Assembly: GCA_030522415.1 (NCBI GenBank) | Contig: CM060124.1 | Span: forward strand, 25,293,454 to 25,357,453 | Source: Channallabes apus | Taxonomy: Eukaryota > Chordata > Actinopteri > Siluriformes > Clariidae | DNA: 64,000 nucleotides | Direction: 5' to 3' | Shown: positions 1-10,019 of the stretch, in pieces | Position numbering within the stretch: position 1 is the first letter of the stretch | Layout of the letters: the number at the start of each line of letters is the position of its first letter | Translations under genes and position numbers: made by a program | Notes under the pieces: generated by a model | What the model was told of the DNA's origin: nothing | What the model saw: only the letters and a program-made list of their open reading frames with translations | Database searches by the model: none

Positions 1-975
1 TCTCTGAAACAAAGACGTAAAACTGATTTGATTTTACAGAGACCATTGCTGGTAAAATTCCGGTGAACATTTCAGTGGAATGCTTTTACAAAAAACAGAC
101 TGCTTTGATCACCAAAGGCGTTTTGCTCTTGCAGAACAATGCACAACCTCATATATAGAGACAGAAATATAGAGAGAAATAAAGGGAGCTTTTACTCTAA
201 TAAGTGTGTTCTGTTATTCTGCACAATTAAAAGTCCCGCTTTGACTTGAATGTCCCTTGTACATGTCTTTGTCCCTTGTATAAAAATGATACAAGAACTT
301 TATTTACGCATTACTATCAACTATATAATTTTTTTTACTTTAGTTACTGGAAAATCTTGTATATTCTAGTGGATTCAATATATTCTGGATTAAAAATAGG
401 TAAAGTGAAATATTTCCAACCTTGTTTCAATTTCTATCTTGGATTCAATGGTTACACATTTAATACTTCTGAAACATTTAAAAAGTTGACATTTACCTCC
501 AGTTTTATCTCCATTCAACTTCTCTTCTTTAGTGGTGTTGGTGCTGTGAAAGAGATATTGAAAATATATAACGTTTCACGAAAATGATTTAAAAATCAGT
601 TTTAGTTTTTTTTTTACTTACATATTACAACATACATAACATATTTCACTTCAATATTTTAATTTTATATTATTTCTCCCAATTATAATTCTGAGAGAAA
701 TGTTTTTACTTCATTTATTTCATCAACTGCCATTTTAATAATGTTTAAGTACACGGTTATGTTTGTGAAGTACTTGTAGTACTTTTGTACTTCAAATACA
801 TTAGAAGTTTAGAATGGCATGTACTTATGACTTTAACTTGAGTAAAATGTTTGAAGTTCTATTGTTTTAAACAAAGCTATAGACCATTATACTGCTAATC
901 AAACTGCCTGTCTGTTGTACATCATGACTGGAGCTGTGCTGGACTCAGAGCTGTTGCTCTCCCGGTGTGTAAACA
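1..975. other. AT-rich stretch without a recognised feature
   Basis: The sequence is strongly AT-rich with T-runs and scattered stops in all frames. The frame open at 246-587 has no recognisable domain and sits in low-complexity sequence, so I do not call it a gene. I see no repeat family I can name here. Confidence 0.5.
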
Positions 976-1265
976 GTGCCAGTGTCCGGACACTTCACCT
1001 CATTTCTGCTGTTTAAATCTGCTTTGTTCTGCGTTTCCTCCTTAAAGTGTCGGAGTGACCCGAGCAGACTCGCGGTTCAGTGTGTGAGGTGGACCCGGTA
1101 CACACGCGGTAATTATGTGAACACGCTAGTTTTATATCATCGCCACAGTGACGGTTGGCTGCGCAAAATCACCGCATTCGGCGGGAGAAATTCAAATATT
1201 GCGGCACAACCGCGGCCGGTTACACCGAGAAACCCGGACATGCACGCGCACGCGGCTCGGTGTTA
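976..1265. promoter_or_regulatory. CpG-rich patch, possible unmethylated island
   Basis: This block is clearly richer in CpG and G+C than the AT-rich sequence on both sides, with CGCG-type runs around 1080-1260. Fish promoters and some transposon 5' ends look like this. No TATA box, open frame or exon boundary could be tied to it with confidence. The 96-codon frame over it has no recognisable domain. It could equally be the GC-rich core of an unclassified repeat. Confidence 0.25.
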
Positions 1266-1281
1266 AATCTCTCCTTTTACA

Positions 1282-1327
1282 CCAGATTTTAAGTGTCTCC
1301 TAACCCTAACCCAGATTTTAAGTGTCT
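1282..1327. repeat. Telomere-like dimer between 17-bp direct repeats
   Basis: Two copies of CCTAAC (1299-1310) sit between two identical 17-bp copies of CCAGATTTTAAGTGTCT (1282-1298 and 1311-1327). Either a 29-bp tandem duplication happens to contain telomeric units, or telomeric sequence was inserted at a break with a duplicated target. Confidence 0.7.
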
Positions 1328-2123
1328 GTATTAACGCCGCTTTACCTGAGCAGTTCGGTGGTTGGAACAAACTATTAAAATGACACTGAACACCAGGACT
1401 GACCTGTTGCTAGCTATCGTTAGCTATGTAGCTCGGCTGTGACAGGATTCAGAACAGTAACACACACACTATAAAGTTGTGTATACAGACAGACAGAGGA
1501 ATTATTTCAGTAACTTGTGTTAGCTGTTTACTCACCAGGATTTATAAGGAATGTTCCAGAATGTTCCAGGAGCTTCATGTCCATCCTCACAGCCTTCTGG
1601 TCTCTGATGTTACACCAGATTTCCCATGAGCACTTGCGCAGGGCAATTTACTAAATTATTTAAGTTTTTCTTGTTAAACATAAAGAATATTGAGTTGGAA
1701 TGAGTGATAATTGTAGTTCTTTAAACTAATCAGCATTAATTACTCCATTACCAAATATTTTGATTGAAATGTATCAAAAATATTAAGTGGATGTTAAAAA
1801 TATAATTCAGTTAGTCAAATACTAATTTCTATTTGTGAAATAAACTTAAATTATAGTGTACATTTAAGACAAACAGAACAGTAGTTTTTTTAGGCATTTA
1901 TTTTGATTTGTCTAACTCAAACAATCATGTATGTGACTTTTAGAGATTTTATTAAGGTAACATAACCTGTTTATTACTGTGAAATTTACAAGGCCACAGA
2001 ATCATTTTTTAGAGTGTATATGTGATTACAAGTATTAAAAGGTCTTCCTTTATATGTATAGCTGTATTATTATCTCTGTATATCAGGTATATGTTTCATG
2101 TCTTGTCAGGTCTTTAATAACAT
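1328..2123. other. AT-rich stretch without a recognised feature
   Basis: Mostly unique AT-rich sequence with a few GTTAGCTA-like motifs near 1410-1430. No domain, TIR or known repeat was recognised. Confidence 0.5.
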
Positions 2124-2393
2124 TCAGTTCAGTTCAGCCTTTATTCATCACACATACATTTCAGCACAGTGAAATTCTTTATTCTTCGCATATCCCTGCT
2201 TCTTGTTAGTAGGCAGGGGTCAGAGCACAGGGTCAGCCATTTTACGGCGCCCCTGGAGCAGAGGTTAAGGGTTAAGGGCCTTGCTCAAGGGCCCAACAGC
2301 GGCAACCTGGTGGAGCTGGGGTTCGAACCGCAGATCTTTCGATCTGTAACTCAGAGCGTTAACAGACTGAGCCACATAGTAGCATAGTTAGGC
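2124..2393 (-). mobile_element. tRNA-derived SINE, near complete
   Basis: Read on the minus strand, this starts with a tRNA-like head holding a box A-like GGCTCAGTCTGTTAACGC (about 2376-2359) and a box B-like GGTTCGAACCCC (2331-2320). A GGGCCCTTGAGCAAGGCCC body follows, then a tail ending in AATAAAGGCTGAACTGAAC at the low-coordinate end. The two Pol III promoter boxes and the tail mark a SINE rather than a tRNA gene; the rest of the cloverleaf is not maintained. The head resembles those at 4667 and 22213. Confidence 0.7.
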
Positions 2394-2395
2394 TT

Positions 2396-2700
2396 GTGGC
2401 CTTGCACATCCAGCGTCAGGGATCTATTCCTTCTCCTCAGTGGGTATCCTCTGGGAAACACTCCGATTTACTCCGGTTCCCTTCAATAGTCCCGAAACAT
2501 GCAGTGAATGCTAATAGGTGTTTCCAAATTAAAATACAGTATGTGAGTGTGTGCTTGTATGCACTGCTAGGGCTTGACGCCCTGTCCAGGGTGTATCCTA
2601 CCTAGTGGCCAAGTTACCTGGGCTCCAGGCATCTGTGCCCTGTAGAGAGTAAGCACTATAGAAAGTGATTGAGTGAGTGAGTGATTGAGTGAGTGAGAGG
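2396..2700 (+). mobile_element. Old DANA/Mermaid-like SINE with GAGT tail
   Basis: A diverged copy of the main SINE of this window: a CTTGCACATCCAGCGTC-like head, CTCCGGTTCCCTTCAATAGTC, and CCCTGTCCAGGGTGTATCCT, then a short-unit tail of GAGT/GATT repeats (2665-2697). The usual tail unit is TGAA, so the tail has changed. It abuts the SINE at 2124. Confidence 0.65.
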
Positions 2701-3339
2701 ACTTTCATAATAGTTTTGTTGTATTTGATTTTTTTCCCCATCAGTTAAAATGAGACAGAAGTTCAGACAGAAGCAGACAGTAATGCCAAGCAAGACATTC
2801 AGAAAAATGGGTCACAAAGAAGAGAATGGAAAATTCCAGATAATTACTTTGAGTCTCAGAGACATATGAAAAAAGATTACATGCTGACCCAACTGAAAGG
2901 CTCTTTCCTGAGACATCCATTCATCAGATAATCTTCGCAACGAACACACAAGTATTACATAAAAAATGACACAAAAAATACAATTGGCCTCACAAAATTA
3001 CAGGAATAAATATTTCTTGGGATCAATCTATTAAGTCAGTGGATGAACAGAATCTTCTCTTCTTGCAAAACCCAGGTTTTGAGGCTTCAATGTGTGGACC
3101 AGGGGGCAAGTAGAGAGACAGGAGTCATATTGATATTATTCAACATAAAAATCACACAAAATGTCTTTTGCACTATTGCAAAGCCCCCTGACCATGCTAC
3201 TGAAGCAACAGCAACATGTTGAATCATCTGTCTCATGAGAGCAGAGAGAAAGTTTTACAGAGAAAACATCAAAAGGCTGTGAGTGAGGCAGAAACATGGG
3301 CTTCATCTGTACTGACCAGATGTAACCACAACTTAAGAG
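2701..3339. other. Unique AT-rich stretch
   Basis: No recognised family. It contains a purine-rich stretch (2750-2860) and short frames with no domain. Confidence 0.45.
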
Positions 3340-3480
3340 AAGCTACCACACAGCATAATGCTACCATCACCATGATCACTATGGGTATGGTGTTTTTTGG
3401 TTGATAAGAGGTCTATGTCTTCCTTTGAAATGTATGCCCCAAAAATGTTGTACCTTGCTTTTACATTTTTTAAAATTGTA
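3340..3480 (-). mobile_element. Tc1-like transposase remnant
   Basis: CAGCATAATGCTACCATCAC followed by TATGGGTATGGTGTT is the reverse complement of the conserved GGTGGCAGCATTATGCTG-type segment of fish Tc1 transposase genes. The flanks are too decayed to find TIRs or a frame. Confidence 0.45.
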
Positions 3481-3706
3481 TTTAATTTTGTTTGTAGTAT
3501 TGTATATCTGTGTAAAATGTGTACGATTGTGCAAAATGCTATTACTCAACCTCCTACAGATTTCTCACAGTGGATAAATCAGCATGCAATTGTGATTGTG
3601 GTCATTTAGTATCAATAATAGGTTGGCTGCGTTGAGTAATGTAAATTATGCAAAAGTTAGTTAGTTCCAATCCGATCAGTAAATAGCTGTACCATTTCGT
3701 TTCACA

Positions 3707-4355
3707 GGTGTTCTACAGTCAGTAATTACACTAACTGGTGATCACAACGTGGATGAAAGTACTGTGGGTCTGTGCAGTTCGCAGCACTGGAAAGAAGAGA
3801 AAGCAGCTGCCTGCCAAAAGCCACATTCAAACCAGTCACAGAAAGCACTTTCAGCAAGAAAACACATCTGAAAAATGATGACTTTTTAATTGCTCCTAAG
3901 TCATTCTGAATTGCCTCATCAAGCCACAAAGATAACGAGCTTCTAACACAAGGCCGAATCTCAAATCCCTTTGTAACCCTAATAATTAAAGGCCATAAAG
4001 CTGATATTGCAAAGTGGTATAAGGGGAAATATAAAAAGAAACTTAGGAGATTTACAGGACTGTCCAGCACCTCCATGGTTTATTTTCCTTACATTTTGGC
4101 CACATAGTACCAGTAAGAAATTAAAAATACTTTCATTACACTGGTGGTCACCAGCTCTGCCAGTGGTGGTTAATTACTGTAGTTCCACAAGGCATGGAAG
4201 GATGTGTGTTGGCAGAGTGAAATAACAAATTATAAACTGTTAATAACAAATGGTGTCTGTAGTAAAAAGCAATGTCACATTTGGGGCCGTCCTGTCGTGC
4301 TGGATAAAAGCATGTCTCTGGTGCAGCATTTCCACTCATGTGATATTGCTTAAAT
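3707..4355 (+). repeat. Unclassified ~600-bp repeat, copy 1
   Basis: Six collinear blocks match 19410-20007 in the same orientation: GGTGTTCTA plus TTACACTAACTG (3707-3767), TTCAAACC-AGTCACAGAA plus TTTCAGCAAG (3824-3865), CCTAAGTCATTCTGAATTG (3895-3913), GCTGATATT plus GGAAATATAAA (4000-4035), CTCCATGGTTTATT (4070-4084), and TGTGTGTTGGCAGAG (4204-4218) with TGTGATATTGCTTAAA near the end. A TTACACT...GGTCACCA motif recurs about 410 bp into the unit, so the repeat is internally duplicated. No TIR, tRNA head, reverse transcriptase or transposase was seen. Short frames on both strands (3726-4339) fall inside and look accidental. Confidence 0.65.
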
Positions 4356-4666
4356 ATAATAAACTTATTTCATTGTGTTTTTGTAGCAAATCAAACACAA
4401 AGTAGTCAGGGATTTTAAAATCGCAAAGATTGTTGATCATGAAAAACTTCAGAAACAATACAACAACTTCAGTTTATAGCATCATCAGACTCCACCATTA
4501 CCTGCTTCAGTTTGTCTTTGGGAGTTGCTTTATCATAGTGTAGCTATGCACCATTTAACGTCCATTCCTGCATCATCTCACTGCATCTATGCCTGTGGTC
4601 CCCCTACACCGCCCCCTCCCCCCCCCGCGAGGTTCTCCATAATTTACATTTTATCTCATTATGTAT

Positions 4667-4768
4667 CTGAGAAGTTGAGGGTTACAGGTCGTGCTCTAGG
4701 GCCTAACAGTGGCGGATTCCTGGTGCTTAGTAGTCCAACGCCTTAACCACTGAGCTACTCTTGACCCA
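4667..4768 (-). mobile_element. tRNA-derived SINE head fragment
   Basis: On the minus strand the fragment reads AGTAGCTCAGTGGTTAAGGC (box A-like), then a weak box B region and a GTTAGGCCCTAGAGCA body. It is the same head type as the SINE at 22213. The tail is missing. Confidence 0.55.
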
Positions 4769-5160
4769 TACATATATTAAGTGACATACAGTACCTAGAC
4801 CTTATTAATGCTAAACCCCATTACTAAGAGTGGAAATGTTCTTCAAACATTCCCCAAACATCCATTATAAGCATTAAATTCACTTACTGTAGACACTATT
4901 TTGCCAAGTGTAGAATCATTGCCTAAAACATGGAACTCAATGCTTCTAGAACAGGGATATGAAGTGGTTTCCAAATGAAATGTTCAGAGAGACAACCATC
5001 TGAGCCAAAATAATAATAATAATAATAAAATAATAATAATTATTATTATTTAAAAAAAAAAGAGTTAAAATACACAAAAATATCAAACTAACTTTGCCTC
5101 ATACAGGTAATATAAATGGATGCCAGAATGGAAAAAAAACAGCACTTTGTCCTACAGCAC
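4769..5160. other. Unique AT-rich stretch with AAT repeats
   Basis: Mostly unique. A short AAT run followed by an ATT run (5012-5050) forms a small palindrome. No gene signal. Confidence 0.5.
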
Positions 5161-5199
5161 ATTTATTTATTTATTTATTTATTTATTTGTTTGTTTGTT
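5161..5199. repeat. ATTT/GTTT tetranucleotide microsatellite
   Basis: About seven ATTT units run into three TTTG units. The strand is otherwise unremarkable. Confidence 0.9.
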
Positions 5200-5263
5200 A
5201 TAAGGCTTTTATCTTTTGTAAGTACATTTTAGACATTAATATAATCTGTCTAATGAATATTTC

Positions 5264-5416
5264 TGTGTATGTGTGTGTGCCCTGCGATGGATTGGCACCC
5301 TGTCCAGGGTGTACCCCGCCTAGTGCCCGAAGTCTCCTGGGATAGGCTCCAGGTCCCCCGCGACCCTGAACACAGGATTAAGCGGTATAGAAGATGAATG
5401 AATGAATGAATGAATG
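5264..5416 (+). mobile_element. 5'-truncated DANA-like SINE with 12-bp TSD
   Basis: Only the 3' part is present: GCCCTGCGATGGATTGGCAC, then the AGGATTAAGCGGTATAGAAG motif and a TGAA tail. The 12-bp sequence AATGAATATTTC occurs at 5252-5263 and 5417-5428, an exact TSD (partly overlapping the tail unit). The tRNA head and central domain are missing. Confidence 0.8.
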
Positions 5417-5573
5417 AATGAATATTTCATGATTGCTTGTGATTCAAAATTTTACAGGAACTTTCTAAATGTTTCTGTCAAAGGTAATTTGTTTGAAAAA
5501 AGAAAAGAAAAAGTAAACATCTTGTATTTTTTTTTAAATATTGATTTTTAATGCATTTAGTTATATCTCAAAT

Positions 5574-5835
5574 TCAAATTGTATTTGTCAAATACACAGT
5601 CATACACAGTACGATATGCAGTGAAATGCTTATACGACCGGCAGTGACCTTAAAAAAGAAAATGAAAGCTTATAGATAAGAAATAAATATGAGTGAAAAG
5701 AAATACAATAGAAAATAAATATAACTAGGATAAAAGTAGAAATATACTGTACAAATAAGAACATTCACAATATAGCAAAACATAGAAAATATAGAGAAAA
5801 AATATAAATTTGTAAAAAATTTTAAATTTGGTGTG

Positions 5836-5881
<46 letters not shown>

Positions 5882-5940
5882 GTGTGTGTGTGTGTGTGTA
5901 AGCTTTATCCAATACATTTTTCATGAATATTGTATGATCA
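5574..5940 (-). mobile_element. LINE 3' end (same family as 10020 and 38325)
   Basis: Minus-strand 3' terminus of a non-LTR retrotransposon. The sequence AGTACGATATGCAGTGAAAT at 5608-5627 is shared with 10049-10068, and with 38325-38545 in the opposite orientation. The 3' untranslated part is A-rich on the plus strand. An AT array (5851-5879) and a GT array (5881-5899) interrupt it. No RT coding remains. Confidence 0.65.
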
Positions 5941-6071
5941 AATTATTTTGATAAAGGATAATATTTAATATTTGGCGTAGGCTATCACAGCTGTATAATA
6001 TTTGCAGGGAAGAACAAATACTAGCTAGTTGATACGTGCACAAGTCAACTCTGAACCGATTAAAGCGATGA

Positions 6072-6101
6072 CCTAACCCTAACCCTAACCCTAAACCTAA
6101 C
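6072..6101. repeat. Interstitial telomeric repeat (CCCTAA)n
   Basis: About five units of CCTAAC with one CCTAAA variant. The orientation is C-strand on plus. It is flanked by AT-rich unique DNA. Confidence 0.85.
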
Positions 6102-6261
6102 TTTTACACAAACACTTGTAAAAATACTTACAGCTACTTTTGCTAATTATGGCTAATTATGATACATAAGAGCTAACTTAACAAGGGTTAATTAAACGAA
6201 GCAAAAGATAAACAGTTAGCATGGGTCGAACTTGGTATTGGTGTGTATCAATCCTGTGAAG

Positions 6262-6425
6262 TTTATAGTCGCTGAGTGGTTAGCACAGTCACCTTGCATC
6301 GCCACTGTCCGGGTTCGAGTCCCTCCTCATGTTCTCCCCTTGCATGGCGGGTTTCCTCTAGGTACACCGGTTTCCTCCAACAGTCCAAAGGACTACAGAG
6401 GTTCCTGCGTAGGATGATGGATTGA
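6262..6425 (+). mobile_element. Old DANA-like SINE, 5' half
   Basis: The head GAGTGGTTAGCACAGTCACC, box B-like GGGTTCGAGTCCC and CGGTTTCCTCCAACAGTCC match the main SINE in order with a central deletion. The TGAA tail is absent. Confidence 0.6.
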
Positions 6426-7256
6426 GCTGATAATTACAGGATAATAAGTGGAATATGGGATGTACTTGGGGGGGGGGGGTGAATAAATAAATAATAAACA
6501 AAGGAAGACAGAAATAGGCAGCCTACATCCTAACTAGCTCACAGGAACAGAATGAAATTTCTGTTTTTCACACTGTGTAGAAAGCATTTAGTGTTTAAGT
6601 AAGACCACACTGCCCCCTGGTGGCGTATGTAGTATTAGCTTATCAAGGCAAAATCTAAAAAATAATCGTATAAAGCAAGATAATAAAATAACAGGTATGA
6701 ATAAATCTAAATAAATACATTTAAATAAATAAAATAAATGATAAAAAAACATAAAACCAGGAAAAAAACGATTTTATTTAACATAGTAACAATTTTACTA
6801 AAATGACCTTCATTAAAAAATATTAAATTACATTAAAATATATATATATATATACAGTATATAAATAAATAAAAAAATCCATCAGTGACAGATAAAGACG
6901 TTTTAAAAAATAGTTAAAAACAAGCTGATCAGCGAACAGCATCTGACACATACGTCCTCATAACTACTCTCCTACTCAACATTTTGATTTAATTTATGGT
7001 GCAAGATTCAGTTTTCATAGTGTAGCGCCCCCTAATGCTGATAGATGAGTAATAGATTAGTTGTGATGTCATGTGTGTTTATTAAGGATTTTGCATTACG
7101 GTTGTTTCTGTGTCTTCTGCATACTCTGTGTTTGCAGTAAACTATCGCATTCATTGGCTCTGTTGAGTGACACATATAGCCACGCCCACCTCAAGGGAAA
7201 AGTGCTGAATAAGTAAAAAAAATAATAATAATAAAATAGACGCTGTGATGTAATCT
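6426..7256. other. AT-rich stretch without a gene
   Basis: Contains a G-run (6468-6479), ATAA-rich short repeats (6480-6890) and a small TA array (6839-6854). The GCGCCCCCTAATGCTGATAG motif at 7025-7044 reappears inverted and diverged near 13082-13102, a short shared repeat of unknown class. Confidence 0.5.
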
Positions 7257-7257
7257 G

Positions 7258-8320
7258 GGGGGTGTTCTTCGTACGTTGCTTGAAACATCCGGGATGAACT
7301 GACACATCTAAGATGAGATCATCGGGCTAATTACGGTCCGGCTAAGTCGGTTCTTCCAGCACACCTGTTGTTGATGATTAGTCTGGCCGGATTAGTTGTC
7401 TAGGATTATTGCGCGTTCGTGTGTTGGTTTAAAAGGCGATATGCATCGACAGTAGAAACACTGATCACAAGCCCTTTGATTGGTTGACGAAATGACAAAA
7501 AAACGAGCTAAATTTTTTTTGTAACACCTGTTATGCGCTGAAATGCCCCCTCCCACGTGTTATGTGCTGAAATGCTTCCCTGCCATGGATCCCCACCACC
7601 ACCACCACACACACACACACACACACACACACATAATCGCTATCAAATATTATATTAGAACATAATATGCGCATATGTTTTACAAATTACATGAGACAAT
7701 AAAATAAAATAAGAAATATGAAAATAAACATGTTGTATATGGAAAAATAGAAATATTAATATTTTTTTCAAAAACATGTATACTTTTATATTGTTTACTT
7801 TATAATAAAATTAGTTTTGTCCAATTTTTCATTATAAAAAAAATATTTTTATTATATATATATTTGCATATTCATAACGAACCCCTGAAAAATAAATGTG
7901 ATACAAAATAAACATTATACAAGAGTTTGAATTAATGGTCTTGAGGGCTGTCTCGTGCCTAGAGTTTATTATAATAATAAAAAACCTATTAATTTATGTT
8001 CTAATATAATATTTGATATCAATTATATATATATATATGCAAGATACTTTTCTTTCCCCACGTGAGTCAGTCCACGTCAGCGCTCTTTAACCAATCAGAT
8101 GTGACCTCACCATTTCAACCAATCATAACCCGGCAGGAGCGCAGCCTTAATCCTGTTTACATGAAATAAACCTGCTACCGAGCAGGTTCAAGCTTACGGA
8201 CATGTTGCTATGACAGCAAATGCGAGATGAGCATCGGAGAACGAAACAATCCAAGATCAGGACAAATCCACAACAATCAAATCCAGCTAACTGAGTTAGC
8301 GACATACGAAGAACACCCCC
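7258..8320. mobile_element. PIF/Harbinger-type non-autonomous DNA transposon
   Basis: The ends are inverted copies of GGGGGTGTTCTTCGTA (from 7258 and up to 8320), flanked by CTG on both sides (7255-7257 and 8321-8323). A 3-bp CWG target duplication is established for zebrafish Harbinger elements, which is why I place it there; the family is still inferred. At about 1.06 kb it has no transposase frame. The inside holds a CCA/CA microsatellite (7591-7633), AT-rich DNA and a ~30-bp inverted pair (7636-7664 with 7999-8027), probably a nested element. Confidence 0.65.
7636..8027. repeat. Inverted-repeat pair nested in the Harbinger element
   Basis: TATCAAATATTATATTAGAA at 7642-7661 is the reverse complement of TTCTAATATAATATTTGATA at 8002-8021. 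The arms enclose about 340 bp of AT-rich DNA. This fits a small nested MITE or a hairpin; no TSD was certain. Confidence 0.55.
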
Positions 8321-8611
8321 CTGGTATATAACTGCTCATAACTTCCCTTCTACTCAACATTTTTACAAGATTTAAGGAGCAGTTTTAACTTCAGGCAGAT
8401 ACACAAGTACTGGCAGTAAATTCTGTCCAGCCAGTTTTGCATGATGTGGTGACAAATCCTGGTTGGACAGACATACAGACATACAGGCATACATTTTTCG
8501 GAGACTGATTTAGGGTCATCCAGTGTATGAAACATGAAGATATCAGTGAATGAGCGAATTCTGACCAATGTACAGACAAAAGATAAAAATGTATTTTATT
8601 TATATCTAAAT

Positions 8612-8749
8612 ATTCATTTATTCATTCATTCATTCATCTTCTATACCGCTTAATCCTGTGTTCAGGGTCGTGGGGGACCTGGAGCCTATCCCAGGAGACT
8701 TCGGGCACTAGGCGGGGTACACCCTGGACAGGGTGCCAATCCATATCTA
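8612..8749 (-). mobile_element. 5'-truncated DANA-like SINE
   Basis: Minus-strand 3' part only: the plus strand shows ATTC tail units, then CTTCTATACCGCTTAATCCT and CCAGGAGACTTCGGGCAC, ending at GGTGCCAATCCA. ATATCTA at 8602-8608 and 8743-8749 may be a short TSD. Confidence 0.7.
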
Positions 8750-8967
8750 CATATATTTATTTATTTTGTATAATGAAATATGAAATATTCAGCCGATAAA
8801 TATCAGCAGTTGTAGTTGCATTCGAAACAAAACTGGAATTGAAGTAATTAAGGCATTAATCAGAGCCTCTTTAGATTCACACAGTTGTGTTTACAGGCTC
8901 TCAAATTCCATCAGCCGCTGTAATTAATGCTGACGAGGACAAGTAATGTCCCGAGAACAGAGTGTGC
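8750..8967. other. Unique stretch
   Basis: No recognised repeat. The part 8880-8945 (around CCGCTGTAATTAATGCTGAC) looks less AT-drifted than its surroundings and could be conserved non-coding DNA; this is only an impression. Confidence 0.35.
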
Positions 8968-8970
8968 ACA

Positions 8971-9009
<39 letters not shown>

Positions 9010-9115
9010 ATATGTGTGCTGAGTAAATACAGGGTTTAATGAGTTGGAGAGAAACCTGGCACCAGCTTCAAATATTTGCCGTTTGCAGACTGACATCCTG
9101 GGAAATCACACGCGT

Positions 9116-9180
<65 letters not shown>

Positions 9181-9268
9181 GGTGTTTACAGCTTCTTAAT
9201 AGACCAATTGTGCTTAAGTTGATGAACTGAAATTGACGTGTGTATGTGTATGTGTGTGTGTGTGTGTG
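8968..9268. repeat. Three CA/GT microsatellites
   Basis: (CA)n at 8968-9005, a long (CA)n at 9111-9177, and (GT)n at 9236-9268. They explain the Thr-His and Val-Cys repeat frames on both strands here. Confidence 0.9.
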
Positions 9269-9379
9269 CACGCTAAGAGACTAGTAAGTGTAGCCATGTT
9301 GTCATTGGTGGCTAGAGTTTACTGTAGGTCACTGAATAAGCTGACTCAAACAGCGTGATGATAAATTAAAGACACTGAT

Positions 9380-10019
9380 GTCACTTTCTTCTTCTTCCTC
9401 TTTCTTTTCTTTCCCTCATTTCTCTTTTTCCTCTGTATTTTTAAGCAGCCTCCCTCCGTTTTCCTTTTATTTTTCCTTTACTCCTTGCTCTTAATTTTTT
9501 TTCATCTTTCAGAATTGTATTTTTTATATTATCCTTTTATTTCACTTTATTTCGATTTTACTTAATTTGTTTAAATACTGTAATTTCCTTCCATTGTCTT
9601 CCATTTTGGCCATTTCATTTAACAAATTTTATTTTATTCTTTATTTTGCCTTTCTCTTATTTTCTCTATGTGCTTTGTTTTTGATTTCTGTTTCTTGCAT
9701 GCTTTCTTTTTTATTTCTCCTTTCCCTTTTTTAATAATCTTATTAAAGTCATGAAGTCATATAAAATTTTTCTTTCTTTATTGTTTTGCCCCTAAATTTT
9801 CTTTTATAATATTTTGTTTTGTTTATTTTCCTCATTTTAATTCTATTTTTTATTTACTGTACTACTTCTTGTCTTTGCTTGTTTTTTTCCCCTAGTCTGC
9901 TTTTTTATTATATTTTTTATACTTTTGTGTTAGCTTTTTTGTTTTACTTTTTGTTCTCACAATGTTTTCTTTCTTTCTTTCTTTCTTTCTTTCTTTGCCT
10001 TTGATGTTTTTCTTTTATG
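9380..10019. repeat. T/C-rich low-complexity tract, first part
   Basis: The plus strand is overwhelmingly pyrimidine, with degenerate TTTC, TTTTA and CTTT units and a clean (TTTC)n at 9968-9996. The same composition resumes at 11160-11340, 11880-11990 and 12450-12960, so a once-continuous tract has been invaded. The 60-codon frame at 9819-10004 is low complexity. Confidence 0.75.

Noticed and set aside
1501..1560. Possible minus-strand exon end (splice-donor-like GTGAGT at about 1536)
   Set aside because: No open frame or acceptor supports it; a donor-like hexamer alone is expected by chance.
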